A stretch of DNA of 64,000 bases from Rosellinia necatrix (Eukaryota; Ascomycota; Sordariomycetes; Xylariales; Xylariaceae): assembly GCA_021209875.1 (NCBI GenBank), contig JAGYVD010000005.1, positions 1,488,001 through 1,552,000 of the forward strand, in the 5' to 3' direction. This document shows, one piece after another, positions 26,401-35,977 of the stretch (positions are counted from its first letter, which is position 1; each line of letters starts with the position of its first letter). The position numbers were made by a program, and so were the translations under genes. The notes beneath the pieces are model-generated. The model had not been told where the DNA came from, ran no database searches, and was given only the letters and a program-made list of their open reading frames with translations.

Positions 26401-29138
26401 AAAAATAATAAAACAGGTTGTTTAATACAGGAAATTCTTTTTTGCTTTTAAATTTATTAATTATATTTTTAATAATATGTTTGTTTTTAAAGTTTAATAT
26501 ATAGACCCAACATTTTTTCAGAATATTTTTATTTTAACTTAGTTTAAAATAAAAATAAATTGCTTATTTTTAAAAATAATAATAAAGCTTATATTTATAA
26601 AAACGTCCTAATATTTTATAATTAAGTTATATAATGCTTATATATAACGCTAGTTTATATGCTTATATATAATTATATTATATAAATATTTAATTATATT
26701 ATTATTAGCTATAATAAAATTTTTAAATTTAAATAAAATTTTAGTTAATAATTTAAACTGTTTAAGTTTACGTTCTGCTAAATCTAATACTTTTAGTTTT
26801 AATATTTAATATTTACAACAGTTTAATTTAATAAAAATAAATAATCTAACTATATATTTTAAAAAATAATATATTATAATTTATAGTATTTTTAATTAAT
26901 AAACAGAATAAGTTATTATTAATTATATAAACTAAATATATAACACGTTTAACAGTTAGTTCGAAAAAAAAGTTCTAATTAAATAAAGCTAAATATTATA
27001 CGGCTAATTAGACTTAAAAATATTTAAAAATAAGTTTAGTCTAAGCGACAGCAACTTTAACTTTTTTTAAAGCTTTAAAAATAAATATAATAAAAATTAC
27101 AACTTTATATAACTATATAATAACAATTTTACAAAAAAAAATAATATTTATCTGCTTAACGTTTAATATATTTATATTAAATAATATTTTAGCTTAAAAT
27201 CCTTTAATAAATATAATCTCGCATATAAATAAAACTACTATAAACTGGCTGTTTTTATACTTTTAAAAAAACTTAATAATAGCGTATTTAAATATAATAT
27301 ATTTATTATCTGTTATATTTTTAATAATTATTAAAACAGCGCGATAACGTATTTTTAAATTTAAATAATTTTTAAAGCTTATGCTTTATTTATAAAAATA
27401 TAAATATAACTAATGTTTATATAAATATCGTTTTAATATTTAAATATAAAAACGTTATAATATAAAACTTAAAATAAGTTTTTAATTTATAAATAAAACT
27501 TATATTTATATTTAAGCAAAAATCTATTAATAATTATATAATAAATAAATTTAATTTAGCTATACGATTTAAAATTAAATTAGCTTTAAATTACACAACT
27601 TATTTTTTATTAATAACTTATAATATTTTTCTATAGTTATTTATATAAACTTAATATTTTTAACAGATTTAAAAAATCTAAAAGTTTTAAATTATTTAGT
27701 TTTAAATAATATTTTTATTTATATATTTTATATATATGTTTATATAACTTATTACTTATAAAAAATAATATAACAGACCGTATAAAATTTAGCTTTATTA
27801 ATATTTATATTAAAGTTTATTATATTTTTATAAGTTGTTTTTAATATTTAATAAACTAAAGTTTTTAGAATTTTATTATATAAAAAGATTTTTTTAAAGC
27901 TAATAATAAATATTCTAATTAAAATCTAGCATATTAAATTTTTAAAGCTACTTATTAGCATATTTATAATATACTTTTTATAAAAATTTTAAAGTTAGGC
28001 TTAAGTTTAATAGTTTTAATATTATTAATAAAAAGTTAATAAAGAAAGTTATGCTGCTGTTATTATTACTACTATTATTATTAAAAATTTATTAATTTTT
28101 AACGTTTAAATTTTTAGCTTGCTTTTATTTTTAATTTTAACTTTAATTTTATAAATTTTTTAAAACGTTTATAAAAAAACAACGCTAAAATAAAAAAATT
28201 TAAAAAAAAAATAAGTTTAGCTGGCGTTATTAAATATTATAATATTAACTATAACTTTTATATTAATTTTAAAATTACTTCTGTTATAATAATTATTATA
28301 AAAGTTTTAATATTAGTTTTAATATTATAAAAGTTAATTAATTAAATATATTATATATAAAAAGTCTAGTTTAATTAATATAAAAAATATAGCTTGCTAT
28401 AATATATAAAAACTTATAAAAGCTGTAATATTTATATATATAATAAAAACAAGCTTTAGCTAATAATATATATTTTTTTTATTAATGTTTTTAAAAAAGC
28501 TGCTAAAATAATAGTTCTGTTTAATTTTATAATTAGCTTTATATTTTAAAATTAAAAGCTTTAAACGCTAATAAAAGCTGGTTTTTATATTATAATTATA
28601 AGCTTTAACGTTTTATAGCATAGTTTATATAAAAAACAAAATATTTTACTTTATAAAAATCGTATATAATAAAACGTTTTTATTAAAAACTTTAAAAAAT
28701 ATTATTACGTTTATGTTTAAACTAATTTTAAAATAATTTATAAATTAAACTAATTATATTATCGCAGAAACATTTTTTTTAAATTAATAAGTTTAATAAT
28801 ATATTATATTAATACTATTGCTTAAAAATAAATTATTTAAACAGCTTTTATTTTATTTTTATTTTAAGCTTTAGTAATTTTAATTAATTTATTAATAAAA
28901 GCTTAAACGTTTATATAAATAATTTATTTTTTTAAGCAATTATATTTAAACTATTAAAGTTTTTAAAAAAATTAAAAACTAACTTTATTAGCTTTAAAAT
29001 AAAATCTAATACTAAAAAAAAATCTTTAATAAAATTAATAGTTTTAGCTATAATTTTTAATATATTAGTTTTATATTGTTTAAAAGCTGCTGCAATAAAG
29101 TTTACCGCATTTATTACTAACAAAAAAATCTAATATAA

Positions 29139-29252
29139 ATTTAAACTTAAACTTAAGCTTAAACTTAAATTTAAACTTAAAAAATTTAATATAAACTTAA
29201 GCTTAAACTTAAACTTATATTTAAACTAACATTTAAACTTAAAATATTATTA
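29139..29252. repeat. TTAAAC/TTAAGC-type short tandem array inside the RIP region
   Basis: About 110 bp of repeated 6-mers (TTAAAC, TTAAGC, TTAAAT) that stands out from the surrounding irregular AT sequence. It is probably the mutated remnant of an ordered hexamer repeat in the parent element. Confidence 0.7.
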
Positions 29253-29968
29253 ATTATAATAATAATATATTTTTAACTTGTTTTAAAAATTATTAAAAAA
29301 AAATTTTAAATAAAACAAGTTAATTAATAATAAGCTAGGTTATATTATTATAATATCGTTTAAAAATATAATATTTAAATAAAAATTAAACTTTAACTAA
29401 TAAAAAAAACTTAAAAGTTTAAAAAACTAGTTAAAAATTTTAATATTTTAAATTTAATAAAAAAAAAATATTAAAAGCGTTAAAAACTTTATATTTTAAC
29501 TACGATTTAAAAAATATAAAATTTAAATTTTAACTTTATTTATTTAATAAAATATAAAATATCGTTATTAATTTTAATTATAAAAAAATAATATTATTAT
29601 AAACAATATTTTTAAAAATCTTAAAACAAAATAAAAACTATATAAAAATAACTAATATTATAAAACAACAAATTTAATATTTAAAATGCTGCGTAAACTT
29701 TAAGTTTAATATAAAAAAATATTAAACTAAACTAGAACTAAAAAAAAAAAAAAGTTTATTATTACAAAAACCGAAAAAATAATAATGCCGACTTTAACTT
29801 AACAAAACAAATATTAAACTAAATAATCGATTTAAAAAAAAAATAAAAAAAAATAAATAAAAAACCGGTTAAACAAATAAAAAAACCGACTAAAAAACCG
29901 CTTAAAACTAATGTTTTAAAAAAACTAGCAAAAAAAAAAACGATTAAATAAATCGCTAGCTATTAATT

Positions 29969-30160
29969 TATAACAGTAATACCGACTTACTAAGCTAGCT
30001 TTAAATTATTTATTTATATTATTAACTTACAAAAATAAAATCTATTAATATATAAACTATATACAAAATACTACTTATAGTCCAGTCTAAAAATAAATAT
30101 ATCCCTGCTTGCATACATCTGCATATACCTGCCCTGTACCCACAGTGCGACAGTGCGACA
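29969..30160. repeat. Right LTR (192 bp)
   Basis: Partner of 23289-23480, identical in length. Starts TATAACAG (TG mutated to TA) and ends GTGCGACA. Its first ~145 bp are heavily mutated to TpA; its last ~55 bp are unmutated. Confidence 0.95.
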
Positions 30161-30165
30161 AGCAC

Positions 30166-32238
30166 TAAGGGATCTTGGTGAGGCACCTCAGACATCTGGG
30201 ACTTGACTGGAACTCTACCTATGGTAATTATTACAGTATAAGTATGTGCCATTCACTGTATATAGTATATTAAGTATAGTTCCAACTACCTACCTACTTA
30301 CCTACCTAGGTAGGTAGGTAGGTAGCTTTCTAACCAATACCTACTAAGTGCCTACCTACTAAGTGCCTATCTACTAGGTAGACTAGACGTTAATACTACT
30401 ACTACTACTACTAAGTGCCTACCTACTGAGGTACCTATGTAGTATCGAGGGCTTGTATATAGGTAGGTTGGGGGGTAACAGGTCAAAGAGGTTTCTCGGG
30501 ACGAACCGAGAGCATTCCTTGAGACCATTACGTCATTCGTTTATACTATGTGTCCGGTTTTTAGGCATCTTAGGTACACAGAAGGTTCCAAATCCCTGAT
30601 CCCCCGTCAAATGATCGATGTCATAACCACATCCACACCATACATACATCTATCTATCTCACCATAATCTTCCTGAACGAGATGCTAACCTGCGCCACGC
30701 CGCTTTTCCTTATTTCTCATAACCCATCTGCATATATTTCAGCCACAGAAGGCGCCGCAATAAACTGATTTATATAGGTAAGTAATAGGTGCCTGCTCTT
30801 GTAGCCACCTATTACGTCCTCCCCCCTAATTTAACAGACGGCCACTGGGGATAAAGCCCAGTCTCGAGAGCGTGGGTCGCGGAGCCACGGATTATTCGCT
30901 CCTGTGGCTGTTTCGATGAGTTCGGTTATGATGGGATGCCTGATTGACATGTCAGAGAACTAATTCTTCTCGGCGCCCTTCCCTTGGCACACAAAATTTA
31001 TTTTAATCTTAGCTAAGTTTGTGCTTGTGTTTCATAGCCGGACTTCTCCTTTTCTACCAAGACGAGTTCATCCCATGGCATTTCTTAGGTCTTAGGCCGA
31101 GCAGAAATGAAGATTCCAGTCATACCCGCTTACTATATCTCTATATATGTATGACCAAGGGGAATATTCTTTACCTTCGATTATGAGAAGTGGGAGGATA
31201 TTACGACGGCAGGCCGGGAAATGCCAGGCCAAGCCAGGACGGAACCAAATGGCTCGATCGTTTAGGCATAGGCCTAACTTTATCATTTCTAGATACGATG
31301 CCCATGTATAAAAGAAAACACAAATACTGCAGCTGAGGCACCTGATGAAGGATGGATCGAGCTGAGCCTGAGCAAAAGCAACCACTACAGTCCGGTACTT
31401 CGCACATCGGACCAAATTTATTTACAGCCTAGAAAATTGTGTGCTCCTAGAATTCTTGGCATCGTACGCTTATCATAGACATTGCCTTGATCTTCCGGTT
31501 TACACTATATACACTACATACCTTGTTGCTGATCCCTGCGGCGATTGATATAGGATGTACGGTATTGAATCATGAAGTACGTATTTATACCGCATACCTG
31601 GTTCGGATCGTTGATATTGGAACCGAGTTAATTAATTGACTGGGGGCTGGCATTAACGACAAGTATGGGTCACACCCATCCCTGTCATCGGGATATCGGG
31701 TTAAAAATACCCTATAGGAAGAGGGAAGAGGCTTTCCATGTTAGTGTGAGACTCCCATGCGCCGGGGTAGTTGGCGGCTACCGGCCGTCTGTAGCGTGCG
31801 GTATGCGATATGCACATACCCGGACAATTATTCCTCTTTCTCCGAGACGGGAGGCTGTTAAACCATGGTGAAAGTGTCATTGTTCTCGTGTTCTCGTTAG
31901 GGCATTTACCAAGTTACATTACAAGCGGTGGTAGAAGATAAAGAATATTATACGGAGGTCAAGAGTGAAGCCTCAACCAAAGTAATAATAAATGATTAGC
32001 AATGGTATCTGGGGCTGGGTTGCGCCGGTCGCTGGAAAAGAAGAATAAAAGACAAAAAAATCCGACCCTCAACCAACCGATCCCAGTGCACCTTATGTTG
32101 AACCTTGCGGTCAATATGCGTGTATAGCCGTCCGATGCTCTAAGTTGTCCTGCTGGGTCCTCGAGTTCCATATCACGGACTCTGTGTTCAGTGTACCACA
32201 GGCCACGTAATAGTCTGGCCTTGGCCATATCCCCACTG
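30166..32238. other. 2.1 kb intergenic region with TAGGTA palindrome cluster
   Basis: No supported gene. At 30278-30440 the sequence is built of CCTA/TAGG units (for example CTACCTAGGTAGGTAGG), three copies of an ACTAAGTGCCTA-like unit and an (ACT)n run. Several short frames at 31.1-31.4 kb have no recognisable content. Confidence 0.5.
30278..30440. repeat. TAGG/CCTA palindromic short-repeat cluster
   Basis: Alternating CCTA and TAGG tetramers, an ACTAAGTGCCTA-like unit (near 30345, 30360 and 30411) and an (ACT)6-like run at about 30395-30412. The same TAGGTAC-type motif recurs singly in many intergenic gaps of the window. Confidence 0.8.
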
Positions 32239-33615
32239 CTAGGCCGGTGTATCTTGCACCAGGTCCCCTCCGATATCCGCTGGAACCGGTGTATCCAGTC
32301 GGCTACTAGTCTCGCCGTCGTCGGTCGAGCCTATGGAGGCAAGGCGCTGCCGCTTTGGCGGTGACTCCTCCCTCGATACCAGATCGTCATCATCCGTCGT
32401 CGGCCTTTTCGAGCCACAGTCCGTACTACAGGGGCTTGTTGCCCTGCTCGACTGGACGCTGCTCGCTTCCGAGGTATCGACATCCATGCGCTCTTCGTCG
32501 GCTGACGTAGTTGGGCTTGATTCCGGCTCGGCCCTCTCTATGCTGGCCTCGATCGCTGTCAGGGGCTCTGGCATGTCGGCTGGCGCGGTGGTGGCTCTGG
32601 GCGTGGTCTCTCCAGCAGCGGCGCGGAGAGCCGCCAAGGTATCGCATTCGCCTTCCTCGTCTTCTCTCCCGATTGTCCACACCCACTTCCGCTTCTTTTC
32701 CCTCCGTCTCCGCCTTTGGATGCCATCCGACTTCGGGGAAAAGACGAGCGTCTCCGTCCCAAGGCCTGTCATCCGCCTCCTCATATTTTCATATGGTCCC
32801 GGTGTCTGCCCGCCATCCGTGATTTCGTCTCCGGAATATGCTATGGTAAGGTCGATATCGGAGTCGTCTAGTACCGGCGACGGCGTGTACGGCGACGCCT
32901 CCTCGACCAGTAGGTCGATGTGGGATTTCGTATACTTTTCGGTCGTGATGGTCCGCGTCAACGGCGACTCGTATCCAACTCGTCTGGCCGCCCTCTCCTG
33001 CAACCGGACCGACTGCCTCCTTGATCCCCCGGGAGACTTAGCGCTCGACGACTGTAAAGGAGAATTGCGCAATATACTGTGGAGTGACCGGTTGTGGCTA
33101 TATGGGGCTTTGACGATAGTGCTCGAGCTGGCAAAGCTAACACGGCGGCCGCTCTTGGCCGGGGGCGAAAGCATGCGCTGGTGATTTGTATCTATGGGGG
33201 TAAATGTGAAAACCCTTTTCCCCGAGTCGATCGCCCCTGCTGACAAAGGCGGGGTTGGTGTCATCGTGCTTGGGTAAACTATTTCCCTCCGCTGGGTCGG
33301 AGAGAATGGGTTGGCAGATAATGGGGTGTCTGGCAGAGCGGTAGATGGTGTTTCTACTCTTAGCTGGTTTGCCTGGAGGGTCTCTGAATCAGTCCGTAAT
33401 GTGAGCGGTTGGCGTATCCTTATCGCCGTCAACGGGGTGCTCTGGGTCGGTGTAGATCTTTCAATAGCCGTAACATAAACATTTGACAGCGTATTAAACG
33501 CTGTCGGTGATTTGGGGTCGCCATATGAGGTCCTGGATCGGACACCGGGCCCATGCTGTATAGGTTTGGTTTGAAGAGACAATTTTGGCCTCCGTGACTG
33601 CGCCGGTGTTGTCAT
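32239..33615 (-). CDS. Ser/Thr/Pro-rich, probably nuclear protein; unidentified
   Basis: Single exon, 458 aa from ATG 33615 (MTTPAQSRRPKLSL); the frame is open 11 codons further upstream without an ATG. The protein is low-complexity and polar: TP/SP-rich N-terminal half (SPTAFNTLSNVYVTAIERST, YPSTMTPTPPLSAG, VFTFTPIDTN), then SLHSILRNSPL and RRQSVRLQERAARRVGYESP. A basic patch (QRRRRREKKRKWVWTIG) at ~310-330 could be a nuclear localisation signal, and the tail is acidic with KRPTTDDDD and PPKRQRL. No signal peptide or catalytic domain. It resembles a conserved Pezizomycotina protein that, from memory, is often labelled glucan 4-alpha-glucosidase in databases; nothing here supports that activity. 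Confidence 0.8.
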   Translation of the reverse strand: MTTPAQSRRPKLSLQTKPIQHGPGVRSRTSYGDPKSPTAFNTLSNVYVTAIERSTPTQSTPLTAIRIRQPLTLRTDSETLQANQLRVETPSTALPDTPLSANPFSPTQRREIVYPSTMTPTPPLSAGAIDSGKRVFTFTPIDTNHQRMLSPPAKSGRRVSFASSSTIVKAPYSHNRSLHSILRNSPLQSSSAKSPGGSRRQSVRLQERAARRVGYESPLTRTITTEKYTKSHIDLLVEEASPYTPSPVLDDSDIDLTIAYSGDEITDGGQTPGPYENMRRRMTGLGTETLVFSPKSDGIQRRRRREKKRKWVWTIGREDEEGECDTLAALRAAAGETTPRATTAPADMPEPLTAIEASIERAEPESSPTTSADEERMDVDTSEASSVQSSRATSPCSTDCGSKRPTTDDDDLVSREESPPKRQRLASIGSTDDGETSSRLDTPVPADIGGDLVQDTPA

Positions 33616-35684
33616 GATTCCGTTTCGGGATGACCGCCTCTTAGCCAAGTGCTGGCCTTCGAGGGTCAGTAGCTATGGATGGTATGGATCAATGCTACAG
33701 TGGGAGGCTAGGATGGGGGTATGAGTCCGTCTCGTCTGTATAGCTAACGGATCGAAGTCCGGGTAGGGCCTTAAATTAACTAGGGTATATATAAGATCAG
33801 AGCAAAATGGTAGCGAGGCAAAACGAAGCCGGGTTAATAGAAGGAAACAGTGGCTATATAATATCCTTTAGATGAGCGGCAAGTGAGACAGAAAGGAAAA
33901 AGCAAGTCCACCCCCTTCTCACCCCAGGCGCTAATGAAAACGGGCGGAAATATTGATCAGTGCTCACTAGCCGGACGCCCCCGAGGCTTTGGCTTCCGGC
34001 GTGCCGAGATGGGAACGTGGGAGAGAGCCTGGATTTCGAGGGACTTGATGGACATTTCTTCTCTAAAGCTGAGGGAGTGGGCCACATGGTGGTTGGCTAT
34101 AAAAAGGTGACATTGGCGTGGGATGAAAGGCGCAAGCGCCGACTAATCCTAGTTGGGATGTGTTGAGATGCGCAACCCTGGCCGATCCTAGTCGGCCGTG
34201 GCCAATCGTGGGCATGGCAGCGTCGGCTAACAAGCTTCACCGCGTGTGTGCGGTCCTCGAACTGGGCCCTATGGCGTCTATGTTTTCAAAAGACCAACGA
34301 CTTGTACCCAATCTCCCACCTCCCTGTCAGGTCAGACTGCCAGACTGACTGCCAGACCCAGACCCTGCCTTGTGTTCTTACCCTACACGTACTTGTATAT
34401 TCTCGGCCTTGAATTCTGTATCCCGTCTGACCTTGTCTTCCCCGCACTCTGCATACATTAACTACATGCCAGACCGGTAGTTACGATGGTGGTGGTCAGG
34501 CCCAGCACCCAGCACCCAGCCAGTCTCCCTCGCGAACCGATGCGGACGACGGCTAGTCGAGAGGCGGTTGCTGTTGCTGAGCCGTCCTTCCCCCCAATCC
34601 GCCACCGTTGACCGCTCCCGTGACTGGCCGGTGGTGTAAGACGTGGTGCTATGATGCGTCGCCCGGAGCCCTAGACCATGAGCTGTCCATCCTTGAGTTG
34701 TCCATTACGGCATGGTTGGTGAATGCTTACTTAGTAGGGTACTTACTAGATTACTGAAGGCCTTGCTCGGCACCGATCATGGGGTCGTGGGAATCTATAA
34801 GCTGAACAATATTTTAGATTGGAAATAAGGGTATACTATACATACTGCATACTTACTACCTACTATGGTACTGCTATACCAGGGCTATACGCCTCTCCCC
34901 CCATCTCGCCATCTCGGCGCCATCTCAGCTCATTGGGGTTCCAACTAACAGGTACGAAGCAGTTACACTAGTTACAGTCCACACTAATTGGACTGCACTT
35001 GTTGGCGGCTTGGCGACCTCGTCAGCTCCCTCTCTGCTTGCCTGCCGGCGACAGACCCTGAGCGGCGTCCGCTGGTTGGAACGAAATAGGCACGGTGGGC
35101 GTTGGTTGTTAGTGTGGTGCAATTGCTTAGTTGGGCCCTGTGAGTAAGAATATCGGAAAGGCTGAGAAATAGGCGTGGTTGTGTCATGTAAACAAAAATA
35201 GCCACTAACTACACTACAGTATGGATACCGTTGTCGTGGAAAATTGCGCTTGGCCGGGGATGATGGCGGGAGAGAAGAAATCAGTGGGCTAAACCGAGGT
35301 TTGAAGGAATTCACGATCCATCGTAATCAGAAACGATAAAAATAACCTGTCTGTCTGGGTACCTAGGTAGGCAGGTTAGGTACCTATCTACCTATCTTAG
35401 CTAGCTTAGTAGTGTAGTGTAGTTTGCTACCGCGTTGTTGGGATGATATCCATACAGTGCCAATAACCCACAATATACACCGTCCTGTCGGAACTTCCGA
35501 GATGGTCAGTCGCGGAACGTTGGACTTAAACTTCCCGTCCGCTAACCACCCGGGCACCATCACATGATTCTCAATTGGTCGAGCTACGGAAGACTAGATG
35601 TTATACCGTGCCAAAGGAATGGATCTAGCATAAGGCGAAGTGGAAAAATAGCACACTCGAACGATTTGGGCGATTTGACTCACC

Positions 35685-35835
35685 GAAGGAAGAAGAAAAG
35701 AAAGAGGGGAAGACAACGAGGCGAGGGAGACAGAAGAGGAAGAGGAAGAGGGACAGTAGGTAGAGGACAAGGACGAGGACGAGGGCGAGGGCAAGGGCAA
35801 GGGGAGATACGAAACCGAAAAAAACAGAGGAAATC
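35685..35835 (+). repeat. Polypurine tract (GGA/GAA/GGGCAA-rich)
   Basis: About 150 bp almost free of pyrimidines on the plus strand (GAAGAAAAGAAAGAGGGG, GGACGAGGACGAGGGCGAGG). It opens an Arg/Gly/Lys-rich frame that is probably a by-product of composition. It could form triplex or G-rich structures about 150-300 bp upstream of the polymerase start codon. Confidence 0.75.
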
Positions 35836-35883
35836 AATTGTTTCCTTCAACAAACATCGAACAAGCTCGGCCCACCGCCAGTG

Positions 35884-35926
35884 ACATCAGGGCAACATCG
35901 GGGCAACATCAGGGCAACATCAGGGT
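35884..35926 (+). repeat. 11-bp tandem repeat, ~4 copies
   Basis: Unit ACATCAGGGCA at 35884, 35895 (one change), 35906 and 35917 (partial). It lies about 50-95 bp upstream of the polymerase start codon. Confidence 0.9.
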
Positions 35927-35977
35927 CTAACTACGAAGGGGAGGACGTTTGTTGTTGTTGATCATGGAACAAACAGG

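Larger units (their letters stand above)
23284..30165. mobile_element. RIP-degraded LTR retrotransposon with 5-bp TSD
   Basis: Element 23289-30160 (6,872 bp) bounded by two 192 bp direct LTRs, inserted between copies of AGCAC (23284-23288 and 30161-30165). The 5' LTR starts TGTAGCAG and both LTRs end in CGACA. The 6.49 kb interior has almost no G or C and no open frame above about 65 codons; CpA and TpG are strongly reduced in favour of TpA. That is the result expected of repeat-induced point mutation. The size fits a full gag-pol element, but gag, protease, reverse transcriptase and integrase cannot be read, so Ty1/copia versus Ty3 type and orientation stay open. Confidence 0.93.
33616..35977. 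other. 2.4 kb intergenic region
   Basis: Promoters of the 458-aa protein (left) and of the polymerase gene (right). No convincing gene. It holds a purine-rich strand-asymmetric tract at 35685-35835 and an 11-bp tandem repeat at 35884-35926. Confidence 0.45.

Noticed and set aside
23481..29968. AT-rich block as a possible centromere core or mitochondrial insertion
   Set aside because: Perfectly placed LTRs with a 5-bp duplication explain it as a RIP-mutated retrotransposon; no mitochondrial genes are visible.
35564..35884. Arg/Gly-rich 106-codon frame
   Set aside because: Produced by the polypurine tract; no conserved sequence around it.
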